DNA of 64,000 nt from Cytobacillus oceanisediminis (GCF_003182355.1 NZ_QGTW01000017.1:1-64000), one strand, 5' to 3'. Counted from the first letter of the stretch, positions 17,248-26,817 are shown. A program made the numbers and translations. Notes: generated by a model from the letters alone, not told the origin.

Positions 17248-20200
17248 GTGAAAGGGTTAGTTAATTTTGTCCTCCAGAATAAACTTGCAGTCTGGCTGCT
17301 TACAATCATTATTACAGTATCTGGGGTTTATTCAGGTACTCGAATGAATATGGAGACCATTCCGGATGTCTCGATTCCATACTTAATGGTCATGGACGTA
17401 TATCCTGGTGCAACTCCAGAGAAAGTGATGGAAGATGTGTCCATCCCTATAGAAAAAGCCGTTGAAGGCCTTGAAGACGTGAAATCCGTGTATTCCAATT
17501 CATATTCTAACATGTCAAATATCCAAGTGGAATATGAATACGGCATAGATATGGACGAAGCAAAACGTGCGCTGCAATCTGCATTGGATACAGTTACGCT
17601 GCCAGAAGGAGCACAGGAACCGACTATTACAGCCATTAGCATGAACATGATGCCGGTTGCTGCATTAAGTGTGAGCAGTGAAACAGAAGATATTGTTGAA
17701 TTAACTTCAACAGTAGAGGATATTATCCTTCCAAAAATCGAGAAAATCGATGGCGTTGCATCCGCTACGATCACTGGCCAGCATATAGAAGAAGTACAGC
17801 TCGAGTATAACGAGGAAAAAATGGCTGAGCTTGAATTAACGGAAGATAAAGTAAAGGAAATGATCCAAGCAAGCAACCTTGCTGTTTCATTAGGGCTTTA
17901 CGAGTTTGAAGAAGGTGAGCAGGCGGTAGCGGTAGACGGCAAGTTCATGACAGCTGATGAATTAAAGAATATGCTTATTCCTCTACCACCATCAGCACAA
18001 AATCCATCCCCTTTAGTAAAGTTAAGTGATATTGCTGAGATTAACATTGTGGGCAAGGTACAATCTGTTTCACGTACAAACGGTGATAATGCCATTGCCA
18101 TTCAAATTGTAAAAGAACAGCAAGCTAACACTGTTGAAGTCGTTAACAGTGTAAAGGATTTAGTCAAGGAAGAAAAGGCGAAGATCGACGGTCTCATAAT
18201 TGATGTCTCACTTGACCAGGGAGCGCCAATAGAAGAATCTGTTTCGACTATGATTGAAAAAGCAGTGTTTGGCGGATTAATTGCTGTATTAATTATCCTG
18301 TTATTCCTTCGCGATTTTAAATCAACTATTATTTCAATCATTTCTATTCCAGTATCGATTTTCATGGCTTTACTGCTGCTTCACTGGATGAATATAACCT
18401 TGAATATTATGACGCTTGGAGCAATTACAGTTGCGATTGGCCGAGTAATCGATGACTCCATTGTTGTCGTCGAAAATATTTATCGCCGCCTTCATTTAAA
18501 AGAAGAAAAATTAACTGGCCGGGCACTTATTCGTGAAGCGACAATTGAAATGTTTAAGCCAATCCTATCCTCAACATTAGTAACGGTTGCGGTATTTGTA
18601 CCGCTAATTTTTGTGGGAGGTATGGTCGGCGAGCTATTCATGCCGTTCGCTTTGACTATGACGTTTGCGCTTGGGGCTTCACTCATTGTTGCGATTACCA
18701 TCGTTCCTGCTTTATCCCACTTCTTATTTAAAAAGAAGTTATATAGTGAGAAGACAGAAGGAAGCCATAAAGAAGCTGGCAAGCTATCAAATTGGTATAG
18801 AGGGGTTCTTGAAAAGTCACTTAATCATAAAATTATCACCTCTATAATTGCTATTGCTTTACTAGCCGGGAGTTTAGCTCTGACCCCATTAATCGGGTTT
18901 AGCTTTATGGGCAGTGAAGAAGAAAAAGTCATGTACTTAACATATACGCCGGAAGCAGGCGAACTTAAGGAAGAAACATTAGAAAACGTTAAAGAAGTAG
19001 AAGAGGAAATGCTCAAACGTGATGATATTGATATTGTCCAAATATCTGTCACAGAGGAAGCGGATCAAATGACAGCTATGATGGGCGGCGGAGCAGGCGG
19101 AGCTTTAATGTACCTGATCTTTGACCCGGAAATGGATAATTTCCCGAAAGCCCGTGAAGAAATAGAAGATTATGTGTTCGATATTGGCCAATCAGGTGAA
19201 TGGAAAAGCCAGAATTTCTCCGCCATGTCCGGTTCAACAAATGAAGTCAGCTATACTTTCTACAGTGAAGATTTAGATAAGCTGAATGAAGCCGTAAAAA
19301 CGGTAGAAGACGTAATGAAGGAAAATGAAGGATTGGAAGATATTTCTTCAAGTGCGGAGGATGCTTATGTTGAATATACATTTAATGTAGAGCAGGATGA
19401 GCTGCTGCAGTATGGGTTAACAGCCGGACAAATTGTCATGATGCTAAATCCTGCAAAAACACAGGATGTGCTAACAACTATTGAAAAAGACGGTGACACA
19501 TTAGAGGTTATTGTCCAGCAGGAACAAACAGAACAGCCTAGATCTATCGAAGATATCCTGAAAACTCCGGTTCCGACCGCGCTGGGGACGACAATGCAGC
19601 TATCAGAGCTTGTCACAGTTGAAGAGGGTACAACGCTTAATACGCTTGCCCGAAGCAAAGGAGAATACTACGCAACAGTTTCAGGCAAGGTCATTGGCAA
19701 TGATATTTCCAAAGCAACAGCTGAAACCAATGAAGCCATTGATAAATTGGATCTGCCTAAAGGAGTTACAGTTGGAGTAGCTGGGGTACAGGCGGATATG
19801 ACCGAAACATTTACACAGCTTGGAGCTGCCATGCTTGCAGCCATCGCTATCGTTTATTTCATTCTTGTTGTAACATTCCGTGAAGGGGTTGCGCCATTTG
19901 CCATCCTATTCTCGCTGCCATTTGCAGTCATTGGTTCATTTGTTGGTTTATTAATCGCTGATGAAACCATCTCCGTATCTGTCATGATGGGATTATTAAT
20001 GTTAATCGGTATTGTGGTAACGAACGCCATCGTACTTGTTGACCGTATTATTCATATGGAAAGAGACGGTATGGGAATGCGGGAAGCGGTTCTCGAAGCC
20101 GGCGCTACTCGACTCCGCCCAATCCTTATGACAGCCATTGCGACAATCGGTGCTTTAATCCCACTTGCAATTGGTTCAGGGGGTGGCGGTTTAATCTCCA

Positions 20201-20331
20201 AAGGCCTTGCTATTACGGTAATCGGCGGTTTAACAAGTTCAACGTTATTAACACTAATTATTGTACCGATCGTTTACGAAGTATTATCCAAGATATTCAA
20301 GAAAAACCGTAAAGAAATTGAAGAAAACTAA
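17248..20331 (+). CDS. swrC: RND-family efflux transporter (SwrC/AcrB-like)
   Basis: Proton-driven export pump of 1027 residues with the RND layout: helix 1 (about 10-30), a large outer loop, helices 2-6 (about 330-490), a second outer loop and helices 8-12 (about 855-1010). Conserved GAITVAIGRVIDDSIVVVENIYRRL (helix 4) contains the proton-relay aspartates. In B. subtilis SwrC (YerP) exports surfactin and amphiphiles; the substrate here is not known. I chose GTG at 17248 after GAGGTAGGTG, giving MKGLVNFVLQNK; an earlier in-frame start has no ribosome site. Regulated by the divergent TetR protein. Confidence 0.9.
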   Translation: MKGLVNFVLQNKLAVWLLTIIITVSGVYSGTRMNMETIPDVSIPYLMVMDVYPGATPEKVMEDVSIPIEKAVEGLEDVKSVYSNSYSNMSNIQVEYEYGIDMDEAKRALQSALDTVTLPEGAQEPTITAISMNMMPVAALSVSSETEDIVELTSTVEDIILPKIEKIDGVASATITGQHIEEVQLEYNEEKMAELELTEDKVKEMIQASNLAVSLGLYEFEEGEQAVAVDGKFMTADELKNMLIPLPPSAQNPSPLVKLSDIAEINIVGKVQSVSRTNGDNAIAIQIVKEQQANTVEVVNSVKDLVKEEKAKIDGLIIDVSLDQGAPIEESVSTMIEKAVFGGLIAVLIILLFLRDFKSTIISIISIPVSIFMALLLLHWMNITLNIMTLGAITVAIGRVIDDSIVVVENIYRRLHLKEEKLTGRALIREATIEMFKPILSSTLVTVAVFVPLIFVGGMVGELFMPFALTMTFALGASLIVAITIVPALSHFLFKKKLYSEKTEGSHKEAGKLSNWYRGVLEKSLNHKIITSIIAIALLAGSLALTPLIGFSFMGSEEEKVMYLTYTPEAGELKEETLENVKEVEEEMLKRDDIDIVQISVTEEADQMTAMMGGGAGGALMYLIFDPEMDNFPKAREEIEDYVFDIGQSGEWKSQNFSAMSGSTNEVSYTFYSEDLDKLNEAVKTVEDVMKENEGLEDISSSAEDAYVEYTFNVEQDELLQYGLTAGQIVMMLNPAKTQDVLTTIEKDGDTLEVIVQQEQTEQPRSIEDILKTPVPTALGTTMQLSELVTVEEGTTLNTLARSKGEYYATVSGKVIGNDISKATAETNEAIDKLDLPKGVTVGVAGVQADMTETFTQLGAAMLAAIAIVYFILVVTFREGVAPFAILFSLPFAVIGSFVGLLIADETISVSVMMGLLMLIGIVVTNAIVLVDRIIHMERDGMGMREAVLEAGATRLRPILMTAIATIGALIPLAIGSGGGGLISKGLAITVIGGLTSSTLLTLIIVPIVYEVLSKIFKKNRKEIEEN

Positions 20332-20338
20332 AAAGATA

Positions 20339-20382
20339 GCCCTGCCAGGTTGAATAGCTGCCTGCAGGGCCTTTATTTTTAG
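20339..20382 (+). terminator. Terminator after RND gene
   Basis: Stem GCCCTGC/GCAGGGC (20339-20345 / 20364-20370) followed by CTTTATTTTT. Confidence 0.8.
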
Positions 20383-20462
20383 TGCTGCTGATCAGATCAC
20401 TTACAAAGTGGCATCCACGTAACTAATAAACTAAAGTATGGAATCATCATTGTAAAAAATAA

Positions 20463-21113
20463 TTATTTGGAAAATTGATGCTTATCTTTGAAGTAATCCA
20501 AACATCTTTTAGCAGTTAGTATCGGTCCCGTTAAAATGGGAACAGAGGTATCGATTTGGCTGGCAACATGAGACATACTGTATTGGGATAAAACAATTAC
20601 ATCCACACTATTTTCTATTTCCCGTATTAAATCTGATATTAAGCGATCATGCTCTTCCTTATTGCCTCTTTTCAATAAAAGAAGTGCTTTTTTATTAACT
20701 AAAGACTCAACATGAATGTTGGGGCTTTTTTTATATAAATAGTCTTGCAATGCGAGAGGGGTGGCTTGTACGGTAGAAATTAAGCCAATTCGATTATAAG
20801 CTAGGGCCTCATCCAGCATGGCTTCATCCGACCGAAATATCTTAGCATCGTATAAAGGCTGCAGGACACTAGACAAATTATTAAATGCAGAACAAGTTAA
20901 TTGGATCATATCTACATTGGAATCAATTGCTGAATCGAGCAAACGGATGAATCTTCTTATAATAGCCGGTGTTAGTTCACCATGTTCTTCTAACCTATTT
21001 AATAAACCGGTATCCAGTAAATGTATAATTTCCGCATTGGGGGTAACCTTGTTAAAAGCCTCTTCAATAGGCTGAACCGATTCGATCATAGCATGTACTA
21101 AAGCAACCTTCAT
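20463..21113 (-). CDS. Aspartate/glutamate racemase-family protein
   Basis: 216 residues related to the Asp/Glu/hydantoin racemase superfamily (two pseudo-symmetric alpha/beta domains). The first catalytic cysteine is present in QLTCSAFNN (about residue 73), but the place of the second (usually L-x-C-T/S) reads VIVLSQYSMSHV, with no cysteine. A one-base racemase, a decarboxylase/isomerase of the AroM or arylmalonate type, or a binding-only protein are all possible; I cannot assign a substrate. ATG after AAGGAGCTG. Monocistronic. Confidence 0.7.
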   Translation of the reverse strand: MKVALVHAMIESVQPIEEAFNKVTPNAEIIHLLDTGLLNRLEEHGELTPAIIRRFIRLLDSAIDSNVDMIQLTCSAFNNLSSVLQPLYDAKIFRSDEAMLDEALAYNRIGLISTVQATPLALQDYLYKKSPNIHVESLVNKKALLLLKRGNKEEHDRLISDLIREIENSVDVIVLSQYSMSHVASQIDTSVPILTGPILTAKRCLDYFKDKHQFSK

Positions 21114-21227
21114 TTAAGTCAGCTCCTTCTCTATATTAAAGCGTTTACTGCCTCATCCAGTTTTGATTTATTTCTATATTCATTTACTGACTCCTTGTTT
21201 TATTACCACTCTTTTCTTTATTGTTGG

Positions 21228-21430
21228 CTCTATTAAACTTGCCCTTTGTTTTTCCGCTTAAGGCACTCAGCCAGCGGGCGGTCCGACGCTCCTCGGCTAC
21301 TTGCGCCTGCTGGATCTCCCTTTGGCCAGCACTCCCGCAGGACTTTGAATAAGCTTCCGCGAATTTACATCCCACGAAGGAAATGTGAATGCATTTTCGA
21401 GGTTCTTACACCTCCGCTCCAATCAACAGG
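21228..21430 (-). repeat. Dispersed intergenic repeat, family A, copy 2 (inverted)
   Basis: Read on the minus strand it starts TGTTGATTGGAGCGGA, continues CTCGAAAATGCATTC and ends GGGCAAGTTTAATAGAG, the same landmarks as the 26.65-kb copy. It fills most of the gap 21114-21571; the rest of that gap is AT-rich with nothing recognisable. Confidence 0.75.
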
Positions 21431-21571
21431 GTGTTACAATCAACACGGAGCTTTAATAAAGCCTTGTTTTAAAAAATAATAAATCTTCTTAAAGAATTTA
21501 CAATGATGTAATTAAACTAGTAAATTTTCAATTATTAATAGGGCTTGAATATATTAATACCATTCTTCAGT

Positions 21572-22801
21572 TTATAGAGCTGTTTTTATGAACTCCCTTT
21601 TTTCTTTTACAAGATCCACCCTAGCAAACAGAAGGGCGTACATGAAGGTAAACAGGATATAAGCAAGGCCAACGATTAAGCTCAGAGTCCACGGAGCGAA
21701 GATTTCCAATAGAAACCCGGCGGAGCCCATTGAAATTGCCAGGGAAAGATTTGAGAGCATCTGCATGAGCCCAAAAAATGTTCCCTGCTTTGACTTGGGT
21801 ATAAACTTCATCATGACTGTGTCCAGACAGATATTGCCGATGCCTCCAGCGAAGGTAATGAACACAACGGTTAAAAGAGCAATATTAAAGCTCGGAGCAA
21901 GACTTAGCAAAATATGTCCTGTTCCTTCCAGGGCAATAAAGATAATCACCAGTGTAATGAGGCCGCGTTTGATCATATGTGAGAAGAACGAGCTAAGAAT
22001 AAGGCCGAGCCCCAATGCCCCATACATAAAGCCTACACCCAATTCTCCCATATCAAATACTTCAAGGGCGTAAATGCTCACAAGGATATTGTCTACTCCA
22101 TTGGCAAGCGGCATTGTAAGCATAATGATGAAGAAAGCTATGAGTGCAGATGAACCGAATACAAGCCTTAAAGGTGAAAAAATAGGTGAAGATACTGTTT
22201 TTGGCTTCGTTTCTTTTTGGTCGGAGGCCGGAATGCATAGCTTTGAAATAAGTAAGGCTGATAATAAAAATGTTACCCCATTTATCATAAAAGCCGCCTG
22301 GTTTCCGAATACAAAAGATAGAATGCCTCCGGTACTTGATCCAATAATGAGGACAGACCCTGTCATGATTTGTTCAATCGAATTTACGTATAAAAGCCTA
22401 TCTGGTTTTACGAGAGCAGGAATGAAAGACATTCTTGCCGGAGAGTAGATTGCTTCTCCCATGGCTATGATGAATGAACTCGAATAGACGATCCATAAGT
22501 GCTCCGGTTCCCGGACAAAAAGCAATGCAAGAACAGCTGGCACTCTCAGAAGGTCGATCGTTAGTAGGATCGCTTTTTTGGAAAAATGGTCAGCCAGCAT
22601 ACCCCCTATTGGGGCCAAGAAGAGGAAAGGAGCCATACGGATGGAAAACAGCAGCCCTATAGCTACTCCTGAACCTGTAACCTGGTAAAGCAGTGCAAGA
22701 AGCGCTACCTGTGTAAACCGGTTTCCTGCACCATTAATGACACCGGCCCAAAAAAGCATTTGATAATTTTTTTCTTTTTTCCATACAATCCAGTTTGTCA
22801 T
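21572..22801 (-). CDS. MFS transporter (macrolide-efflux-like)
   Basis: Twelve-helix major facilitator superfamily protein, 409 residues, of the group often annotated as macrolide or multidrug exporter (MefA-like; GVINGAGNRFTQVALLALLYQVTGS at the first helix, LLADHF-type loop GGMLADHFSKKAILLTIDLLR). The start ATG at 22801 follows GGGAGAGAGG; an in-frame ATG at 22864 would add 21 polar residues. Substrate unknown. The upstream region carries overlapping palindromes that suggest local repression. Confidence 0.85.
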   Translation of the reverse strand: MTNWIVWKKEKNYQMLFWAGVINGAGNRFTQVALLALLYQVTGSGVAIGLLFSIRMAPFLFLAPIGGMLADHFSKKAILLTIDLLRVPAVLALLFVREPEHLWIVYSSSFIIAMGEAIYSPARMSFIPALVKPDRLLYVNSIEQIMTGSVLIIGSSTGGILSFVFGNQAAFMINGVTFLLSALLISKLCIPASDQKETKPKTVSSPIFSPLRLVFGSSALIAFFIIMLTMPLANGVDNILVSIYALEVFDMGELGVGFMYGALGLGLILSSFFSHMIKRGLITLVIIFIALEGTGHILLSLAPSFNIALLTVVFITFAGGIGNICLDTVMMKFIPKSKQGTFFGLMQMLSNLSLAISMGSAGFLLEIFAPWTLSLIVGLAYILFTFMYALLFARVDLVKEKREFIKTAL

Positions 22802-22888
22802 TTTGGCAGCCTCTCTCCCTCTAGTTTGATGAATATCTAATTTGTTAGTAAAAAAATAACCCATGTTTTTATACGGGGGGGTAATACA

Positions 22889-22910
22889 TTAGATATATAT
22901 CTAATTAGAT
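22889..22910. promoter_or_regulatory. Overlapping palindromes upstream of MFS gene
   Basis: TTAGATATATATCTAA (22889-22904) overlaps ATCTAATTAGAT (22899-22910); related half-sites GAATATCTAATTTGTTAG (near 22828) and TTGTCTAAT (22921) lie on both sides. The cluster looks like a dimeric repressor operator, but no regulator gene lies next to it. Confidence 0.5.
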
Positions 22911-23017
22911 TATATTCAAATTGTCTAATTTTCACAATCCCTAAATTTCACATTTTTTGTAAAAATGAAACCTTATCCTTTTATATTCTCGCATTTAAAA
23001 TAAAGGAGGGGCAGATA

Positions 23018-23164
23018 ATGAAATGGGTGTTCAACAAAGTGAGTGGAGGCTATGAACTTATTATTGAAACGGGAGCAGCCCGCCATAGTCTTGTCATTAC
23101 GCTCCCGGAAATAAAAGGAAAGCTGAATCATATTTCAGCGGAATATGGTGAATCGAAAAGCTAG
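23018..23164 (+). CDS. Small hypothetical protein (48 aa)
   Basis: Preceded by a strong AAAGGAGGGG 7 bases before the ATG. Encodes 48 residues: a W near the N-terminus, then alternating hydrophobic beta-strand-like segments (YELIIETG, SLVITLPEI). No family recognised. It is divergent from the MFS gene. Real because of the ribosome site and regular codon use; function unknown. Confidence 0.6.
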   Translation: MKWVFNKVSGGYELIIETGAARHSLVITLPEIKGKLNHISAEYGESKS

Positions 23165-23303
23165 CCTTTTGAAAATTCTTACTGAATAGTGGACTTTAAG
23201 TGATTTTATTCTGGATAGTTTATAAGGAGAAGGTAAGAAGAAGTTTTAAAACTCTCCTTTGTTGGTAGTTATATAATAGAACAACCAGAAAGGATCATGA
23301 GAT

Positions 23304-23438
23304 ATGAAAGAAATTACTATAACTATTGATTATGATGGAATGAAATATCAGACCAATATCATCACAAATAAAGAAGCCCGCGATGAGGAAATTATGAAAC
23401 AGGCAGAAGACCAGGTCAAAAAACAATGGGCAGGCTGA
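23304..23438 (+). CDS. BA3454-family small stress-response protein
   Basis: 44 residues: ITITIDYDGMKYQTNII, then an acidic helix ending AEDQVKKQW. This matches the short Bacillus family named after BA_3454, annotated as stress response; molecular role unknown. AAAGGA lies about 9 bases before the ATG. A bidirectional terminator follows. Confidence 0.7.
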   Translation: MKEITITIDYDGMKYQTNIITNKEARDEEIMKQAEDQVKKQWAG

Positions 23439-23457
23439 ATCCGCAGAAGTATACTTT

Positions 23458-23506
23458 AAAACCCCTTTATTAGCACCTTTAGTTGGCCAATAAGGGGGTT
23501 TTGTAT
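23458..23506. terminator. Bidirectional terminator
   Basis: Stem AAAACCCC-TTATT / AATAA-GGGGGTTTT with A-rich and T-rich flanks between the convergent BA3454-type gene and the DUF4145 gene. Confidence 0.85.
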
Positions 23507-23531
23507 GCTTAATAGAGGTTTTATAAGTGTG

Positions 23532-24221
23532 CTAACGGAGCTTTTGATCCAGCTTTGCCTGCAAAAATTCGATTCTATTTGGCAGAACAAATAAATATTC
23601 TATTAAACTCTCTAATAGCTCCATTAATAAAGCGGCCATTTCCTGATCTATATCCTTCTCAAGATCAAGCATCTGGTAAAACGCGCTTCCCGGCTGAACT
23701 AGTTGGCTTAGGGATTGCAATGGCCTTGTTAAATCAACATGCTTTGGCAATTGTTCAAATTGCTTTGAAAGATTTTGCCCTTTAATTTCTTCACCTAGAA
23801 AGTTTTTAAGGATACTTTCAAGGACCCGTTTTGACATGACTGCGGTAGCAACCGTATCTTTGGATTGGCTGACGTTTAACGCTGATCGGTAAGCTCTGGT
23901 TAAATCAGCAGGTATATCTTTAATTTTCTCAAGATGGGTCAGGAGTTCTTTGGCAGAGTTGGGGTCATATATATAAAGAGCAGTTTTTTCGCTGAATTGA
24001 TCGGTTTGGTTAAGAATCATAATAAAGACTGATTCTTTCTTGCAGGCCGAACATACCCCGTGGGAAAGAATGCTTGACTTGCTTGTATGATTATAATTAG
24101 CCTTTATTGCAAAAAGGCTCGTTTTACTGCATTTTGGACACTCGCATTGAACACTTGCAGGTATTTTCTTATACCCAAATTGACTATGAGAAACAATCTG
24201 TGCAGGCAACACCCTTCTCAT
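23532..24221 (-). CDS. DUF4145 domain protein with zinc ribbon
   Basis: 229 residues. The N-terminal third has a zinc-ribbon-like pair of knuckles (CECPKC at about 26-31 and CSACKK at about 58-63); the C-terminal part (about 100-215) fits DUF4145, an all-helical domain of unknown role sometimes attached to restriction or nucleic-acid enzymes. Here it stands alone, with GGAGGGATAGT before the ATG. No adjacent defence gene, so I assign no function. Confidence 0.75.
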   Translation of the reverse strand: MRRVLPAQIVSHSQFGYKKIPASVQCECPKCSKTSLFAIKANYNHTSKSSILSHGVCSACKKESVFIMILNQTDQFSEKTALYIYDPNSAKELLTHLEKIKDIPADLTRAYRSALNVSQSKDTVATAVMSKRVLESILKNFLGEEIKGQNLSKQFEQLPKHVDLTRPLQSLSQLVQPGSAFYQMLDLEKDIDQEMAALLMELLESLIEYLFVLPNRIEFLQAKLDQKLR

Positions 24222-24369
24222 ACTATCCCTCCGTATATCTTTTTAACATCATTATAATTTTTAAAATTAAATTACCATTCCATTACATTTAAGTATAACT
24301 TTGAAAATAGTGAGGACAAGCCTGCAAAATTTGGAATTTAATAGGGGTATTGCCATTTAGGATTAATGA

Positions 24370-24415
24370 ATGAATGCAAAAAGGAGCTGCTTTCTAAGTC
24401 GAAAGCAGCTCCCAT
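24370..24415 (-). terminator. Terminator of the YflT-like gene
   Basis: Stem GGAGCTGCTTTC/GAAAGCAGCTCC (24383-24412); on the minus strand a CTTTTTGC tract follows. Confidence 0.8.
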
Positions 24416-24444
24416 TCATATTAAATATTCTACTTTTATAGTTC

Positions 24445-25218
24445 TTATCCTTTATAAGGGTTATTCCGATTTTCCCTTACATTTTCAAAGTTGTAAGCGT
24501 CTCTGCGGCGAACATCCACTTCATCGTCATAGCCAGATACAGTCCGGTCAGTAAAGTCGTCAGCTGTTGTATCCCCAAGGTTCTCGCTTAGCGGGCGGTT
24601 GGAATCAAGATTATCATCTGTCCAAACACTGCTGGTATTTCTTGTGTTATCCTTGAAAGCATTCGTTCCACGATCAAGCTCGCCTGGATTTAGAGGATCA
24701 ATACTATTATAGGTTGTCCGATCACCTTCAAGTGCTGTACGATCAGTGTCTGTATATCCGTTATTAAAATTAGCAGATTTCGTTTCAGGATCCACTAACA
24801 CAAGGATTTTCCCGGATTTAACATCCGCTTCATAACGGTGTGCTTCTTCTTCTGGAATGCCCATCCCAATTAAAGCTCCGGCTATTCCACCTGCCCCTGC
24901 GCCAACTGCTGCACCAGTTAAAGTGGCGGCAATTGGTCCTGCAGCAACGATTGGCCCGATACCAGGAATCGCCAATGCACCAACTCCTGCAAGAAGACCT
25001 GTTAACCCTCCGAGAACTCCGCCCGTAGCGGCTCCAGTGGCTAAGCCCTCTTCTGTTTTAGTGCCTGTTTCTTCTGTAACTGCGTCTACATCTTCTTGAT
25101 TTTTACTGATTACCGAAATATCCTCAGGACGATATCCTTCAGCTCTTAATTTTTCTACGGCTTGAATAGCTTCCTGCTCTGTATCATATGCGCCTACAAT
25201 ATGTTTGCTTGTTGCCAT
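24445..25218 (-). CDS. YflT-domain general stress protein
   Basis: 257 residues. The N-terminal domain (about 5-50, VGAYDTEQEAIQAVEKLRAEGYRPEDISVIS) is the general stress protein 17M/YflT module; the middle (about 60-125) is a Gly/Ala-rich hydrophobic segment with glycine-zipper character; the C-terminal 90 residues are polar and low-complexity. Start ATG 25218 is well placed after GGAGGATG. A SigB-type promoter lies upstream, so it should be induced by general stress. Biochemical role unknown. Confidence 0.82.
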   Translation of the reverse strand: MATSKHIVGAYDTEQEAIQAVEKLRAEGYRPEDISVISKNQEDVDAVTEETGTKTEEGLATGAATGGVLGGLTGLLAGVGALAIPGIGPIVAAGPIAATLTGAAVGAGAGGIAGALIGMGIPEEEAHRYEADVKSGKILVLVDPETKSANFNNGYTDTDRTALEGDRTTYNSIDPLNPGELDRGTNAFKDNTRNTSSVWTDDNLDSNRPLSENLGDTTADDFTDRTVSGYDDEVDVRRRDAYNFENVRENRNNPYKG

Positions 25219-25262
25219 TGTTATCATCCTCCTTGTTTTTTGTTGCTTATCTATTGGTGTAC

Positions 25263-25288
25263 ATACCTGTTTAAGAACAGCTATAAAC
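25263..25288 (-). promoter_or_regulatory. SigB-type promoter
   Basis: On the minus strand GTTTAT (25288-25283), 14 bp, AGGTAT (25268-25263) fits the SigB consensus GTTTAA-N12-15-GGGTAT, about 45 bp before the stress-protein start. Confidence 0.7.
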
Positions 25289-25396
25289 CGGGTGGGTAAA
25301 ATTACTAATACTTTACCCTTGACTAATGAGTTTCCTTGACCACAAAAAGCTAAATGGTTAGTTTTATAATAGAATAGACTAGAAAGGTTGATTAAA

Positions 25397-26605
25397 TTGA
25401 ATAAAATCTATTACAAGGATCCATACATACGATCATTTAAAACGGAATTGCAGCATCAGGGAACGGATGGGCAGGGAAAGGTTTTTGCAGTACTCAAGGA
25501 AACTGCTTTTTATCCGACTGGCGGCGGCCAGCCCCATGATCTGGGTACCCTTAATGGAGTAAATGTGCTCGATGTAGAAGAGGTTGATGGCGAGATCCGC
25601 CACTATTTAGAAAGAGAACTGGATATTTCTGATTCTAATATATCAGGTGACGTAGATTGGAACAGGCGGTTTGACCATATGCAGCAGCATGCTGGCCAGC
25701 ATATTTTATCCGCTGCTTTTGAAGAGCTTTATGGCTATAAAACGATCAGCTTTCATTTGGGCAAAGAAATTTTAACGATTGATTTGGATACTGCCGATAT
25801 GCCGGAACAGTATGCAGAGGAAGCAGAAAGATTGGCCAATACCATCATCCTTGAGAATCGGCCTATTGAAACAAAGTGGGTAACAGCTGAAGAAGCTGCG
25901 TATTTTCCTCTTCGCAAGCAGCTTGCTGTCAACGAAGATATTCGGCTGGTCATCATTCCTGAATACGATTATAACGGCTGTGGCGGAACGCATCCATCTT
26001 CTACTGGACAAGTGGGCAGCATTAAAATATTGGAGTGGGAGCGGCAAAAAAAGAAAATACGTGTTCAATTTGTCTGCGGCAGAAGGGTGCTCAAACAGCT
26101 TCATCAAAAACACAGGATTACGAAGGAGCTAAGCCAGCTGCTAAATGCTCCCGAACAGGAGCTGCCTTTGGCTGGGAAAAGATTAATCGAAACTGGAAAG
26201 AACCTGGAAAAAACGTTGGAAGCAGCAAAAGAGGCCCTTTTAGTCTATGAAGCAAAGGAGATGGCTAGCGGGGCAGCTGCAGGGGAATCCGCAAACCTGA
26301 TTAATGGAATCTACCAGGAACGTTCCATTCAGGAATTGCAAAAGCTTGCACGCCTTATTGCAGGACAATCAGAAAATGGAGCCGTTATTCTAGTAAATGA
26401 GACGGAGGATAAACTGCAATTTGTATGTGCGAGGGGACAGCTTTCTGAAATCAATATGAAGAAATTAGCTGCCGCTCTCTTAAACAAGATTAATGGTAAA
26501 GGCGGCGGAAGTCCTCAATTTGCACAAGGCGGCGGGGAGAAGCTCATGAGCGGAGAAATGCTGCTCGAGCAAGCAGTGGAACTTGCAGGACAAAAGGTTA
26601 ATTAG
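25397..26605 (+). CDS. Alanyl-tRNA editing protein AlaX-L
   Basis: Free-standing hydrolase that clears Ser (or Gly) mischarged onto tRNA-Ala. 402 residues, the long AlaX-L type: an N-terminal beta-barrel (FYPTGGGQPHD, 39-48), the zinc site H98-x3-H102 (QQHAGQH) and C-x3-H in CGGTHPSSTG (about 197-206), and a C-terminal DHHA1-like domain ending in GKGGGSPQFAQGGG. I prefer TTG 25397, nine bases after GAAAGG, over TTG 25388 which touches it. Monocistronic. Confidence 0.9.
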   Translation: MNKIYYKDPYIRSFKTELQHQGTDGQGKVFAVLKETAFYPTGGGQPHDLGTLNGVNVLDVEEVDGEIRHYLERELDISDSNISGDVDWNRRFDHMQQHAGQHILSAAFEELYGYKTISFHLGKEILTIDLDTADMPEQYAEEAERLANTIILENRPIETKWVTAEEAAYFPLRKQLAVNEDIRLVIIPEYDYNGCGGTHPSSTGQVGSIKILEWERQKKKIRVQFVCGRRVLKQLHQKHRITKELSQLLNAPEQELPLAGKRLIETGKNLEKTLEAAKEALLVYEAKEMASGAAAGESANLINGIYQERSIQELQKLARLIAGQSENGAVILVNETEDKLQFVCARGQLSEINMKKLAAALLNKINGKGGGSPQFAQGGGEKLMSGEMLLEQAVELAGQKVN

Positions 26606-26652
26606 GGGTTTTTGACAGGCTGTATTGAAGCCCCATGATGATTTTGCACCAC

Positions 26653-26817
26653 GTTGATTGGAGCGGAAGTCTCGAAAATGCATTCGCATTTTCATCGTGC
26701 GGTATTTATTCGAGGTAGCTCTTCTAAAGTCCTGAGGGAGAAGCGTGTCAAGTGGAGTTACCGCAGGCGCGCCGGACCCGCGGATACCAACAGGCAAGTT
26801 TAACAGAGTTAATTGAT
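26653..26817 (+). repeat. Dispersed intergenic repeat, family A, copy 3
   Basis: Starts GTTGATTGGAGCGGAAG, includes CTCGAAAATGCATTCGCATTTTC, ends GGCAAGTTTAACAGAG. Same family as the copies at 16.1 and 21.2 kb. Confidence 0.78.

Noticed and set aside
24840..25099. Plus-strand frames opposite the YflT-type gene
   Set aside because: Low-complexity Pro/Ala-rich shadows of the Gly/Ala-rich real protein.
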